The notes below the pieces were generated by a model. The model was given only the letters and a program-made list of their open reading frames with translations, did no database searches and had not been told where the DNA came from. From JAOARY01 sp045345765 (GTDB lineage: Bacteria; Bacillota; Clostridia; Peptostreptococcales; Peptostreptococcaceae), in the NCBI GenBank assembly GCA_045345765.1, contig CP148265.1:2480001-2544000 (forward strand): a stretch of 64,000 nt of DNA, in the 5' to 3' direction. Shown one piece after another: positions 35,394 through 45,275 of the stretch (the first letter of the stretch is position 1; every line of letters starts with the position of its first letter). A program made the position numbers and the translations under genes.

Positions 35394-38300
35394 ATGTCAA
35401 AAGATTCATTTGTACATCTTCATGTTCATACAGAATTTAGCTTATTAGATGGATTTGCAAGGATAGATAAACTTGTAAAACGAGCCAAAGAAAAAAATAT
35501 GAAAGCTGTTGCTATAACAGATCATGGTTCTATGTTTGGTGTTATAGATTTTTATAAAAAAGCTAAAAAAGAAGGGATAAAACCCATAATTGGATGTGAA
35601 GTATATACTGCAAAAAGAACTATAAATGATAAAGAACCATATTATGATAAACATTCAGGTCATTTAATTTTATTAGCAAAGGATTATGAAGGCTATAAAA
35701 ATTTAATAAAATTAGTTTCAATTGGTTATGTTGATGGGTTTTATTACAAACCAAGAATTGATTTTGAATTATTAAAGAAGTATTCAAAGGGACTTGTTGG
35801 TTTAAGTGCTTGTTTAGCAGGACAGATTCAAAGATATTTAATGGAAAATAATTATGAAAAAGCTAAGGAATTAGCGTTATATTTAAAAGATACATTTGAG
35901 GAAGATTCTTTTTATTTAGAAATACAAGACCATGGAATAAAGGAACAAAAAGAAGTAAACAGAAAGCTATTAGAATTATCAAAAGAAACAAATATTCCAC
36001 TTGTTGCAACTAATGATGTTCATTATGTTGATAAAGAAGATTCAAAATATCAAGATATATTACTGTGTATGCAAATGGGAAAGACTTTACAAGATGAGCA
36101 TAGAATGGAATTTCAAACAAATGAATTTTATTTAAAATCAAAAGAAGAAATGCAAAAGCTTTTTCCTTATGCAAAGGAAGCTATTGAAAATACCAATAAA
36201 ATAGCAGACATGTGTAATGTGGAATTTGATTTTAATAATATTCATATACCTGATTTTAAGGTTCCACAAGGGTATTCAAAATATGAATATTTAAAAGAGC
36301 TTTGTTTTTCTGGTCTAAAAAAGAAATATAAAGAGCCAAATAAATTAATAGAAGAAAGATTAGATTATGAACTTAATGTTATAAAAAATATGGGATATAT
36401 AGAATATTTCCTAATTGTTTGGGATTTTATAAAATATGCAAAAGATAATAATATAATGGTTGGGCCTGGACGTGGTTCTGCCGCTGGTTCTATTGTTGCT
36501 TATACTTTAGATATTACAGATATAGATCCTATAAAATATAATCTGATTTTTGAAAGATTTCTAAATCCACAGCGTGTTTCAATGCCAGATATAGATATAG
36601 ATTTTTGTTATGAAAATAGAGAACGTGTTATAGATTATGTTAAAGAAAAGTATGGAAATGACCATGTTGCACAAATAATTACTTTTGGTACAATGGGTGC
36701 AAAAGGTGGAATTAGAGATGTTGGTAGAGTTATGGGTGTTAATTATAATGATGTTGATAAGATTGCAAAAGCTATACCAAATGCTCTTGGAATGACTATT
36801 AATAAAGCATTAAATACAAATCCAGAGCTTCTAAAAATGTATGAAAATGATAGTACGGCAAAAGAAATATTAGATGCGGCAATGTCTATGGAAGGTGTTG
36901 CAAGACACGCATCTACTCATGCTGCTGGAGTTGTTATATCCAAAAAACCTGTTGATAATTATGTACCGCTTTATATGAATGATGGTCATATATCTACACA
37001 ATTTACAATGACAACATTAGAGGAACTTGGTCTTTTGAAAATGGACTTTTTAGGACTTAGAACACTAACTGTTATAAAAGATGCAATTGATTTGGTTAAG
37101 CAAAATAAAAATATAGATATAGATTTTTCTAATACAGATTATGATGACAAGTCTGTCTATGAACTTATAAGTACAGGTAATACACTTGGAATATTTCAAC
37201 TTGAAAGTGCTGGAATGAGAAGCTTTATGAAAGAATTAAAGCCAGAGAATTTTGAAGATATTGTTGCTGGAATATCTTTGTTTAGACCAGGTCCAATGGA
37301 TTCAATACCAACTTATATAAAAAATAAAAATAATCCAAGTGAGGTTGTTTATTTACATGAAAAATTAGAACCAATCCTAAATGTTACCTATGGTTGTTTG
37401 GTATATCAAGAACAGGTAATGCAAGTTGTTAGGGATTTAGCTGGCTATTCTTATGGTAGGTCTGATTTGGTTAGAAGAGCCATGTCCAAAAAGAAAATGG
37501 ATGTAATGGAGGAAGAAAGAGATTATTTTATAAATGGAAAAAAAGATGAAAACGGAAATGTAGAAATAGTTGGTTGTGTAAATAATGGAATACCAAAGGA
37601 TATTGCAAATAAAATCTATGATGAAATGATAGATTTTGCAAAATATGCATTTAATAAATCTCATGCAGCTAGTTATGGAGTATTAAGTTATCAAACAGCA
37701 TATCTAAAAAGACATTATCCTGTTGAATTTATGACAGCTTTGATGACGAGTGTTATGGGTAATACTGATAAGGTTGTTGAATATATAAGAGAATGTGAAA
37801 CTATGTCTATAAAAACTTTAAAACCTGATATAAACTATAGTCATGGAAAGTTTATGGTTGAAGATGAAAATATAAGGTATGGTCTTTCGGCTGTTAAAAA
37901 TATTGGTATAAATGTGATAACTAATTTAGTAGAAGAAAGAAATAAAAATGGAAAATTTGTAGATTTTATAGATTTTTGTAAAAGAACAAATTCAAAGGAT
38001 TTAAATAAACGTGTAGTTGAAAGTCTTATAAAATGTGGTGCTTTTGATGAAGTTAATTTAAATAGAGCAAGACTGCTTGCTAGTTATGAAAAAGTATTAG
38101 AAAGTATTAACAATGATAGAAAGAAGAATTTAATAGGACAGGTATCTTTATTTGAAATAGGAAACAATTTTAAAGATAATGAAGATATATATAATATGCC
38201 TTATGTAAAGGAATTTTCAGATAAAGAAAGACTTTTATTTGAAAAAGAAGTTTTGGGACTTTATATCACAGGACATCCTCTTAAGGAATATGAAAAATTA

Positions 38301-38867
38301 TTGAAGAAAAAAACATCAATAGATACTTCTAATTTTGCAGAAATTAAAGAAAATTATTATGAATATGCTCATATGGATAATGAAAAAGTTATAATTGGTG
38401 GAATAGTTTTCAATAAGACTATAAAAACAACAAGAAATAATAGTATAATGGCATTTGTAACATTAGAAGATTTGTATTCAAATGTTGAAGTAATAGTTTT
38501 TCCAAAAATTTTAGAAAAATATAGAGAATTATTGGAAGAAGATAGCATTGTTTTGATAAAAGGAAGACTTAGTATAAAAGAAGATGATGATGTAAAAATA
38601 ATAGCGCAAGATATTATGTTCTTGGATGATAGCATATATAAAAAGCTATATGTACAAATAGAAAGTAGTGAAGATAAAGCTAAATTAGACGAGCTTAAAT
38701 TAATTAGTTCTAATCACAAAGGAAAAGATAGTTTGTATGTATATTTTAAGGATAAAAAACAAGTTTATAAATTAAAGTATAAGGTAAAAGCGCATGAGTT
38801 TTTAATTAAAGAATTACAAGCGGAATTTGGAAAAGACAATGTTAAATTAAAAGATGAAAATAAATAG
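35394..38867 (+). CDS. dnaE: DNA polymerase III alpha subunit DnaE
   Basis: A 1157-residue replicative polymerase. ATG 35394 gives MSKDSFVHLHVHTEFSLLDG, with GGTGAAG upstream. In order: a PHP domain (HVHTEFSLLDG, ITDHGSMFG), the C-family palm (GPGRGSAAGS, then PDIDIDF with the catalytic Asp pair), FNKSHAASYGVLSYQTAYLK, a helix-hairpin-helix region and a C-terminal OB fold (VIIGGIVFNKTIKTTRNNS). The proofreading exonuclease of PolC is absent, so this is the DnaE type. Length is normal. Confidence 0.95.
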   Translation: MSKDSFVHLHVHTEFSLLDGFARIDKLVKRAKEKNMKAVAITDHGSMFGVIDFYKKAKKEGIKPIIGCEVYTAKRTINDKEPYYDKHSGHLILLAKDYEGYKNLIKLVSIGYVDGFYYKPRIDFELLKKYSKGLVGLSACLAGQIQRYLMENNYEKAKELALYLKDTFEEDSFYLEIQDHGIKEQKEVNRKLLELSKETNIPLVATNDVHYVDKEDSKYQDILLCMQMGKTLQDEHRMEFQTNEFYLKSKEEMQKLFPYAKEAIENTNKIADMCNVEFDFNNIHIPDFKVPQGYSKYEYLKELCFSGLKKKYKEPNKLIEERLDYELNVIKNMGYIEYFLIVWDFIKYAKDNNIMVGPGRGSAAGSIVAYTLDITDIDPIKYNLIFERFLNPQRVSMPDIDIDFCYENRERVIDYVKEKYGNDHVAQIITFGTMGAKGGIRDVGRVMGVNYNDVDKIAKAIPNALGMTINKALNTNPELLKMYENDSTAKEILDAAMSMEGVARHASTHAAGVVISKKPVDNYVPLYMNDGHISTQFTMTTLEELGLLKMDFLGLRTLTVIKDAIDLVKQNKNIDIDFSNTDYDDKSVYELISTGNTLGIFQLESAGMRSFMKELKPENFEDIVAGISLFRPGPMDSIPTYIKNKNNPSEVVYLHEKLEPILNVTYGCLVYQEQVMQVVRDLAGYSYGRSDLVRRAMSKKKMDVMEEERDYFINGKKDENGNVEIVGCVNNGIPKDIANKIYDEMIDFAKYAFNKSHAASYGVLSYQTAYLKRHYPVEFMTALMTSVMGNTDKVVEYIRECETMSIKTLKPDINYSHGKFMVEDENIRYGLSAVKNIGINVITNLVEERNKNGKFVDFIDFCKRTNSKDLNKRVVESLIKCGAFDEVNLNRARLLASYEKVLESINNDRKKNLIGQVSLFEIGNNFKDNEDIYNMPYVKEFSDKERLLFEKEVLGLYITGHPLKEYEKLLKKKTSIDTSNFAEIKENYYEYAHMDNEKVIIGGIVFNKTIKTTRNNSIMAFVTLEDLYSNVEVIVFPKILEKYRELLEEDSIVLIKGRLSIKEDDDVKIIAQDIMFLDDSIYKKLYVQIESSEDKAKLDELKLISSNHKGKDSLYVYFKDKKQVYKLKYKVKAHEFLIKELQAEFGKDNVKLKDENK

Positions 38868-38900
38868 AAAAATAAAAATTTAGGATTAAAAACCTGCTAA

Positions 38901-38958
38901 AGGAGAATGAATTAGAGCTTTAAACTATAGCCTTTAAAATTCATTCTTCTTATTTTTT
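38901..38958 (+). terminator. terminator after dnaE
   Basis: AGAATGAATT (38904-38913) pairs with AATTCATTCT (38938-38947), with an inner loop of 24 bases, followed by TATTTTTT. Confidence 0.6.
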
Positions 38959-38959
38959 G

Positions 38960-38988
38960 TTGAAAAATAAATAATATTTTGTTAAAAT
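38960..38988 (+). promoter_or_regulatory. promoter P1 upstream of pfkA
   Basis: TTGAAA (38960-38965), 17 bases, TAAAAT (38983-38988), with TG one base upstream of the -10. It lies directly behind the dnaE terminator and about 380 bases before the pfkA ATG. Confidence 0.6.
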
Positions 38989-39080
38989 AATTTTCGTGGT
39001 TCAATAATTTATAAAAACATTAGTTGTTTTTTTCTTATAAACTTAAATTTAGTTTGATAAATAAAAAACTTATTAAATTT

Positions 39081-39110
39081 ATGAAAAATTTTAGATTATT
39101 ATGATATAAT
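39081..39110 (+). promoter_or_regulatory. promoter P2 upstream of pfkA (or of a small RNA)
   Basis: TGATATAAT (39102-39110) is an extended -10; ATGAAA (39081-39086) is a fair -35 at 18 bases. The predicted start near 39117 is about 250 bases before pfkA and about 20 bases before an internal terminator. Confidence 0.55.
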
Positions 39111-39138
39111 GTTTACGAAGATAATAATTTATGACTAG

Positions 39139-39203
39139 AAAAATAACATAGTGAAAAGAGAAAATATAGCTGATTTCTTTTGACATATGTTTTATTTTTT
39201 TTT
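39139..39203 (+). terminator. internal terminator/attenuator in the pfkA leader
   Basis: AAAATAACATAGTGAAAAGA (39140-39159) can pair with the segment 39174-39197 with small bulges, and nine T bases follow (39195-39203). It lies between promoter P2 and pfkA. Transcripts from P2 would stop here, giving an RNA of about 85 bases, unless read-through occurs. After it a second structured stretch (TACAAAA 39222-39228 with TTTTGTA 39256-39262, enclosing GGG/CCC) lies before the gene. Confidence 0.5.
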
Positions 39204-39366
39204 CTTTGTGGGATTGAAAAATACAAAAGGGTCTAAAAATGTCCCGAAACATTCGTTTTGTAAATTATTTTATAAATTCAAATTTTAAATGTTTTTAATT
39301 TTATATAGAGGGAAATTAATATATAGATAAGGGTTTTTTATTAATGGTGAAAGGTAGGTTAATAAT

Positions 39367-40326
39367 ATGAAGACGATTGCAGTATTAACTAGTGGAGGAG
39401 ATGCTCCTGGAATGAATGCTGCCATAAGAGCAGTTGTAAGATATGGAATTTACCATGGATGTAAGGTTCTTGGGGTAAAAAGAGGTTACAGAGGTCTTAT
39501 TGATGGCGATCTTTTCGAAATGGATTTATCATCTGTTGGAGATATAATTCATAGAGGTGGAACTATATTACGTTCTGCTAGATGTCTAGAATTTAAAACA
39601 GAAGAAGGTAGAGAAAAAGCTCTAAATGTTTTAAAGGTATTTAAGGTAGATGGACTTATAGTTATTGGTGGAGATGGATCGTTTACTGGTGCTAGAAAAT
39701 TAAGTGAAGCTGGTTTTCCTGCTATTGGTGTTCCAGGAACTATAGATAATGATTTAGCATATACTGATTACACAATAGGTTATGATACAGCAATAAATAC
39801 AGTGTTAGATGCAATAAGTAAAATAAGAGATACTTCAACTTCTCATGAAAGAACAAGCGTTATAGAAGTTATGGGAAGACATTGTGGGGATATAGCTTTA
39901 CAATCTGGTCTTGGTGGTGGAGCTGAAGCAGTTGTTCTTCCAGAAGTAGAATGGTCGATTGATGAAGTTTGTCAAAAGATGATGAAGAGTAAAAATAGAG
40001 GAAAGAAACATAGTATTATAATCTTTGCAGAAGGTTGTGGAGATGCGTATGAGTTTACTAAAAAAGTTGAAGAAAAAACAGGTATGGAATGTAGAACAAC
40101 TACACTTGGACATATTCAAAGAGGTGGAAGTCCTACTGGTTTTGATAGAACTTTAGCTAGTAAATTAGGTGCAAGAGCTGTTCAATTACTACTTGATGGA
40201 CAAAGTTCTAGGGTAGTTGGAATGAAAGATCATAAAATTGTAGATGTTGATATTATTGAAGCATTAGAGATGGAGTCAGAATTCGATATAGAAGCGTATG
40301 AACTTACTAAAATTTTATCTATATAA
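39367..40326 (+). CDS. pfkA: ATP-dependent 6-phosphofructokinase
   Basis: A 319-residue enzyme that phosphorylates fructose 6-phosphate in glycolysis. Motifs: LTSGGDAPGMNAAIRA, IGGDGSFTGA (the Gly after GGD marks ATP rather than pyrophosphate use), PGTIDNDL with the catalytic Asp, EVMGRHCGD and GHIQRGGSPT. Length is that of the bacterial ATP type. It is followed 190 bases later by pyk, the usual clostridial pair. Confidence 0.95.
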   Translation: MKTIAVLTSGGDAPGMNAAIRAVVRYGIYHGCKVLGVKRGYRGLIDGDLFEMDLSSVGDIIHRGGTILRSARCLEFKTEEGREKALNVLKVFKVDGLIVIGGDGSFTGARKLSEAGFPAIGVPGTIDNDLAYTDYTIGYDTAINTVLDAISKIRDTSTSHERTSVIEVMGRHCGDIALQSGLGGGAEAVVLPEVEWSIDEVCQKMMKSKNRGKKHSIIIFAEGCGDAYEFTKKVEEKTGMECRTTTLGHIQRGGSPTGFDRTLASKLGARAVQLLLDGQSSRVVGMKDHKIVDVDIIEALEMESEFDIEAYELTKILSI

Positions 40327-40518
40327 TTGTTAGTTTCGAAATAGTTTGGATATTTAGTAAGATATAGTAAAAATATAAAAGAGCATAGATTTTAGATAAA
40401 AGATAAAAATTAAGAAATACTTAAGATGTATTAAAGTAATAAAATAAACAGTAAAATAATTATACCTTATAGGTGTGAAATAAATAAAACTTTCTTATCA
40501 AAGGGGAGATGTATTTTG

Positions 40519-42273
40519 ATGAATTTAAAAAGAACAAAAATAGTTTGTACTATAGGACCTGCTAGTGAAAGCAAAGATATGTTAAAGCAACTTATTAACA
40601 ATGGACTTAATGTTTGTAGACTTAATTTCTCACATGGTAACTATGAAGAACATGGTGCTAGAATAAGAGATATTAAAGAAGTGAGAGAAGAATTAAATAC
40701 TAACGTTGCAATACTTCTTGATACTAAAGGTCCAGAAATAAGAACTGGTAAATTTAGTGAGCCAGAAGTTTTACTTGAAGAAGGTCAAGAGTTTACTATA
40801 ACTGTTGATGAAGTTATGGGTGACAAAACTAAATGTTGTGTTAGTTACACAGGATTAACTAACGATGTTAAAAAAGGAAATATAATTCTTATTGATGATG
40901 GTCTTGTTGGACTTGAAGTTCAAGAAGTTGTTGGAAATGACATCAAATGTATAGTTAAAAATGCTGGAATCGTAAAAAATAATAAGGGTGTTAATGTACC
41001 AGGTGTTGCAATCAATTTACCTGCTATAACGGAAAAAGATAGAAATGATATATTATTTGGTATTGAAAACGGAATAGACTTTATAGCTGCATCTTTTGTT
41101 AGAAAAGCTTCAGATGTACTTGCTATAAGAGAAATATTAGAAGAAAAAGATGCTACGGATATAAAGATAATATCTAAGATAGAAAATCAAGAAGGTGTTG
41201 ATAATATTGATTCTATAATAGAAGTATCTGATGGTATAATGGTAGCAAGAGGAGATTTAGGAGTTGAAATTCCAACAGAAGAAATTCCTTTAGCTCAAAA
41301 AATGATGATTAGAAAATGTAATGCAGTTGCAAAACCTGTTATAACAGCTACTCAAATGTTAGACTCTATGATGAGAAATCCTAGACCTACAAGAGCAGAA
41401 GTTACAGATGTTGCAAATGCTATATTTGATGGAACTGACGCAGTAATGCTTTCAGGAGAAACTGCTGCTGGAAAATACCCTGCTGAAGCTGTTGATACAA
41501 TGGCTAATATAGCAAGAAGAGCAGAATCAGCATTAGATTATGATGCATTCTTAAAAAGAGCTGTTTCATCACAAGCTAATATAACAGATGCTATATCATA
41601 CTCAACTTGTACTACAGCAAGAGATCTTAAAGCAAGTGCTATACTTACGGCAACTGCTTCAGGACAAACAGCAAGAATGGTTTGTAAATTCAGACCAACA
41701 ACTCCAATAGTTGCTACATCTGATTCAGTAAGAACAGTAAACCAATTAATGCTTAGCTGGGGAGTATATCCTATACTTGCAGATACTAAGACTTCTACAG
41801 ATGAAGTAATTCAACAATCAATAGATGAAGCTTTAAACAATGATTATATAAAATCAGGAGATTTAGTAGTTGTAACAGCTGGAGTACCAGTAGGTGTTGC
41901 AGGAAGTACTAACTTATTAAAAGTTCATATAGTTGGAGAAGTAGTAGGTAAAGGTATGGGTGTTGGAAAAACTCACGTACAAGGAAATGTTTGTGTTATA
42001 AATAGTGATGATGATATTAAGAAATTCAAAGAAGGAGATATAATAGTTGCTCCAAGTACAACACCTTCAATGAATGAAATAATAGAAAAATCTTCAGGTA
42101 TAATAACTGAACATGGTGGTCTTACAAGTCATGCTGCTATAGTTGGTCTTAATATGAATAAGCCAGTTGTAGTATCTGTAAAAGATATAACTACTAAAGT
42201 AGAAGATGGACAATTAATAACTCTAGATTCTCAAAGAGGTATGATTTATAAAGGTGAAGTTAGAGTTTTATAA
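40519..42273 (+). CDS. pyk: pyruvate kinase with C-terminal PEP-utiliser domain
   Basis: A 584-residue enzyme. ATG 40519 (preceded by an in-frame TTG) lies behind AGGGGAG. Core motifs: KIVCTIGPAS, NFSHG, DTKGPEIRTGK, ISKIENQEG, the VARGDLGVEI loop and TATQMLDSM. Residues about 480-584 are an extra domain with HGGLTSHAAIV, the phosphohistidine fold of PEP synthase, common in Firmicute pyruvate kinases. It makes pyruvate and ATP from PEP. It is likely cotranscribed with pfkA, since no terminator is obvious in the 190-base gap. Confidence 0.94.
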   Translation: MNLKRTKIVCTIGPASESKDMLKQLINNGLNVCRLNFSHGNYEEHGARIRDIKEVREELNTNVAILLDTKGPEIRTGKFSEPEVLLEEGQEFTITVDEVMGDKTKCCVSYTGLTNDVKKGNIILIDDGLVGLEVQEVVGNDIKCIVKNAGIVKNNKGVNVPGVAINLPAITEKDRNDILFGIENGIDFIAASFVRKASDVLAIREILEEKDATDIKIISKIENQEGVDNIDSIIEVSDGIMVARGDLGVEIPTEEIPLAQKMMIRKCNAVAKPVITATQMLDSMMRNPRPTRAEVTDVANAIFDGTDAVMLSGETAAGKYPAEAVDTMANIARRAESALDYDAFLKRAVSSQANITDAISYSTCTTARDLKASAILTATASGQTARMVCKFRPTTPIVATSDSVRTVNQLMLSWGVYPILADTKTSTDEVIQQSIDEALNNDYIKSGDLVVVTAGVPVGVAGSTNLLKVHIVGEVVGKGMGVGKTHVQGNVCVINSDDDIKKFKEGDIIVAPSTTPSMNEIIEKSSGIITEHGGLTSHAAIVGLNMNKPVVVSVKDITTKVEDGQLITLDSQRGMIYKGEVRVL

Positions 42274-42309
42274 TAAAAAATAAAAACTAAATTTGATTTT
42301 TAATAATAA

Positions 42310-42351
42310 AAGAGGGATATTTCAAGTGGATTGGAGTATTCTTCTTTTTTT
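42310..42351 (+). terminator. terminator after pyk
   Basis: AAGAGGGATA (42310-42319) pairs with TATTCTTCTT (42337-42346, two G-T pairs), followed by T bases to 42351. Confidence 0.6.
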
Positions 42352-42448
42352 ATGCTTTAAAAATTCAGAAAAATTAAAAAAATCTTTGTAGAAAGATATT
42401 TTTGTGGGTATATTAAAAAAGAAATCTATTTTAAAAGGAGGTAATTTC

Positions 42449-44029
42449 ATGAGCGGACAAAGAGAGAATTGGGGCTCGAAAATAGGGCTTATATTTGCTA
42501 TGGCTGGAAATGCTATAGGACTTGGTAACTTCTGGAGATTTCCGTACCAAGCAGCTAGTAATGGTGGAGGAGCATTCATGATTCCTTATTTAGTAGCTCT
42601 TGTAGTTTTAGGGATACCAGTTATGTTGGTTGAATGGAATTTAGGTCGTTATGGTGGTAGATATGGCCATGGTACGCTTGGTCCTATGGTATATTTACAA
42701 GCAAGAGAAGGGCTTAAGCCTAAAAAAGCAATTATACTTGCGTCTTTAGCTGGAATGTTAGCATTTGGTGTTACTTTATTAGTGAACTCTTATTATAATC
42801 ATATAATAGGTTGGACTTTAGGTTATAGTTATCTTTCTTTAACTGGTGGATATATGGATGCATCAAAATCTACAGCTGAGATATTTGTTTCTTATGTACA
42901 AAATCCTGTAATGGTATTTACATTCTGGATTATAGCCTTAACTGGACTTGCATTAGCTGTTATGAGAGGGGTTCAAAAAGGTATAGAAGCTTGGGCTAAG
43001 CTTATGATGCCTGTTTTATATGTATTTGGAATTATATTAGCTATTAGAGCTTTAACTGTAGGTAGTCCAGTAAATCCTGATTGGTCTTCTATGAAAGGTC
43101 TTAATTATATTTGGAACCCTGATTTTTCTAAATTAAATTGGAAATCAGCTGTTGCAGCTGCTGGTCAAATATTCTTTACATTATCAATTGGTATGGGGAT
43201 AATTTGTAACTATGCATCTTATCTAAAACCTGATGATGATGTTGTTGTATCTTCTTTTGCAACTATATCTTTAAATGAATTTGCAGAAGTTATATTAGGT
43301 GGTACAGCAGTTATTCCGATAGCTTATGCATTTTTAGGACCTGATGGAGTTGGACAAGGTGTAGGTCTTTCATTTATAGCTCTTCCTAATGTATTTAGAT
43401 CAATGTCTGGTGGTCAAATATTTGGAGCACTTTGGTTCTTATTATTATTCTTTGCTGGATTTACTTCTGCAATAGCAATGTACAATTATTTAACTGCTCT
43501 TGTTGAAGAAGATTTAGGGATGGAAAGAAAAAAAGCAGCATGGCTTGTATTCTTTGCATATATAATAGTAGGTTTACCAGTTGGTCTTGAAACTGTTCTT
43601 ACAAAAACTGCTGATTTAGTTTATTTAACAGAGTTAGATAACTGGGTTGGAGTTTATTTATTAATAGTTTTAGGTCTACTAGAAATAATAGCTGTTGCGT
43701 GGTTTATGGGTGATAAAGCATTAGAAGAAATGAATAGAGGAGGAATATGGCAAATACCTTCTTGGTTCTTTAATTTATTCCATAAAACTTTAACTCCTTT
43801 AGTTGCAGCTGTATTATTATTCTTCTCTACAATGGATTATATTAAAGCTGGTTATTTTAAAGCAATTCCTGATTTTGTTGCAGGTTCACCACAGTTAATA
43901 CCTTGGGTTAATGGTGCTAGAATTGTTTTATTTGTTGTTTTAATATTTGGTTTTGTACAATCTTATAAATCAATTTCAACTAAGTACAAAAAAGAAATTG
44001 AAGATAATGAAGTTTCTATAAGAGCTTAA
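42449..44029 (+). CDS. sodium:neurotransmitter-symporter (NSS) family amino-acid transporter
   Basis: A 526-residue membrane protein. ATG 42449 lies behind AAAGGAGGT; upstream in-frame codons lie before this site. The first helix region WGSKIGLIFAMAGNAIGLGNFWRFPY is the NSS sodium/substrate signature, and about 11-12 helices follow. It imports an amino acid with Na+. The next gene is the tiny MetS-type subunit, which pairs with MetP-type methionine/alanine importers, so such a substrate is likely. Confidence 0.88.
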   Translation: MSGQRENWGSKIGLIFAMAGNAIGLGNFWRFPYQAASNGGGAFMIPYLVALVVLGIPVMLVEWNLGRYGGRYGHGTLGPMVYLQAREGLKPKKAIILASLAGMLAFGVTLLVNSYYNHIIGWTLGYSYLSLTGGYMDASKSTAEIFVSYVQNPVMVFTFWIIALTGLALAVMRGVQKGIEAWAKLMMPVLYVFGIILAIRALTVGSPVNPDWSSMKGLNYIWNPDFSKLNWKSAVAAAGQIFFTLSIGMGIICNYASYLKPDDDVVVSSFATISLNEFAEVILGGTAVIPIAYAFLGPDGVGQGVGLSFIALPNVFRSMSGGQIFGALWFLLLFFAGFTSAIAMYNYLTALVEEDLGMERKKAAWLVFFAYIIVGLPVGLETVLTKTADLVYLTELDNWVGVYLLIVLGLLEIIAVAWFMGDKALEEMNRGGIWQIPSWFFNLFHKTLTPLVAAVLLFFSTMDYIKAGYFKAIPDFVAGSPQLIPWVNGARIVLFVVLIFGFVQSYKSISTKYKKEIEDNEVSIRA

Positions 44030-44043
44030 AAGGAGGAATTTAT

Positions 44044-44139
44044 ATGACTGGTGCAGCACTTGGATTTATGATAGTTACTTGGAGTATAATATTTATAGCA
44101 ATAGGTGTAACTATGAAAGCTCTACTAAAGAATGAATAA
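44044..44139 (+). CDS. MetS-type small subunit of the NSS transporter
   Basis: A 31-codon gene 14 bases after the transporter, behind AAAGGAGGAA. It encodes one membrane helix (ALGFMIVTWSIIFIAIGVTM) with a short basic tail (KALLKNE). This matches the methionine/alanine importer small subunit family, which is required for activity of the partner NSS protein in Corynebacterium. The size, helix and position make the call secure. Confidence 0.85.
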   Translation: MTGAALGFMIVTWSIIFIAIGVTMKALLKNE

Positions 44140-44190
44140 GAATAATTAATCTATTTTAGATTTATTATAAATAATTTTTGAGGTATTTTA

Positions 44191-44224
44191 TTAAAGGGAT
44201 TGTCTTTTTAGATAATCCCTTTAA
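44191..44224 (+). terminator. hairpin after the NSS transporter pair
   Basis: A 15-bp stem (44191-44205 with 44210-44224, one G-T pair) with loop TTTT. The T tract after it is short (AATTTG), so termination may be partial. Confidence 0.55.
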
Positions 44225-44338
44225 AATTTGTTAGAATGTAATTTGAATGTGGTAATAATATAATATGATTAAATTTTTTTGATATAAAAATAGGATATCA
44301 GCTAGATTATTTTAATTTATTATTAATGGGGTGGTAAA

Positions 44339-45034
44339 ATGAAAAGTCAAGAAATTATAAATATAATAGATTCTTTGATTAGGCTTTTAAAATCAAAGAA
44401 TATAACAAATGAGAACAAAAGAAATAAAATTATAAACCAAATGGAAGAAATAAAGAAAGATTTTAATGATATAAAAATAGATAAAAAATATAAGGATGTT
44501 TATAATTCTTTAATTAAAAGAGGAAAAGTTATAAAAAAAGAAATAGAAGAATTAAAAGATCAAAAAGAGATATTAGAAAAAGCACTATCATATAAGAGAT
44601 TTTTGACTGCTGCAAGAGGTGATTTTAAAGGTGAACATGTTAATATTCAAAAATATTATTGGCCTTATATATTAACTTCTGTACTTTTTTTAGCTCTTTC
44701 ACCACAGTATTTTGGATTTGTTCTTCCTATGATATTTTTTGTTCCAATATTTTTAGGTGTTAGAGGAGTAAAAAGTAGAGCGATTACAGGTCTTTATATG
44801 AGTCTTACCGTTGTACCAGTTTCTTATATGACGTCTTTTATATGGATGAAATATGGTATGTATGCTATGAATAATTATAATTTAGCATTATCTCAAATTA
44901 TAGAACAAACAGGAAGGTCTACGATGGTTTCGAACTTATTATTAGTTATTCCACCGATATTATCTATAGTGCTATTCCTGTCTGCAACATTGCAACTTTA
45001 TTTGGGATACAAATCTAAGGATTTATTTATATAA
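44339..45034 (+). CDS. hypothetical membrane protein with N-terminal coiled coil
   Basis: A 231-residue protein, ATG 44339 behind GGGGTGG. Residues 1-90 are Lys/Glu/Asn/Ile-rich and look like a coiled coil (EIEELKDQKEILEKAL). Four hydrophobic segments follow (YYWPYILTSVLFLALSPQYF, VLPMIFFVPIFLGV, LYMSLTVVPVSYMTSFIWM, LLLVIPPILSIVLFLSATL). I recognise no family. It ends before a strong terminator and is a single-gene unit. Confidence 0.55.
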   Translation: MKSQEIINIIDSLIRLLKSKNITNENKRNKIINQMEEIKKDFNDIKIDKKYKDVYNSLIKRGKVIKKEIEELKDQKEILEKALSYKRFLTAARGDFKGEHVNIQKYYWPYILTSVLFLALSPQYFGFVLPMIFFVPIFLGVRGVKSRAITGLYMSLTVVPVSYMTSFIWMKYGMYAMNNYNLALSQIIEQTGRSTMVSNLLLVIPPILSIVLFLSATLQLYLGYKSKDLFI

Positions 45035-45121
45035 TCAAAAACTGAATTTATAATTAAAATTTTTGTATAACAAAATTAGAATAAAAGAAAAATATCATAT
45101 GATTTTTAATATAAAAATCTA

Positions 45122-45181
45122 AACATTAAGTTTTATTAAGATTACTAACAATAATCTTAATAAATTCTTAATGTTTTTTTT
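45122..45181 (+). terminator. intrinsic terminator after the 231-residue membrane protein gene
   Basis: A long stem: AACATTAAG plus TTTTATTAAGATTA (45122-45144) with TAATCTTAATAAA plus CTTAATGTT (45152-45175), then a run of T bases to 45181. Confidence 0.8.
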
Positions 45182-45182
45182 G

Positions 45183-45211
45183 TTGACTAAAAAAATATAT
45201 GGAGTTATAAT
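45183..45211 (+). promoter_or_regulatory. sigma-A promoter of the TetR gene
   Basis: TTGACT (45183-45188), 17 bases, TATAAT (45206-45211). It is one of the best promoter matches in the window and directly follows a terminator. Confidence 0.85.
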
Positions 45212-45219
45212 TCTATTAG

Positions 45220-45264
45220 GAATTAATTCTGATTAAATATTACAAATAAGAATTGATTCTGATT
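45220..45264 (+). promoter_or_regulatory. operator-like direct repeats before the TetR gene
   Basis: GAATTAATTCTGATT at 45220-45234 and GAATTGATTCTGATT at 45250-45264, exactly 30 bases apart, lie just after the promoter. GAATTAATTC is itself palindromic. The position suits autorepression by TetR. Confidence 0.55.
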
Positions 45265-45275
45265 GGAGGATTTTT

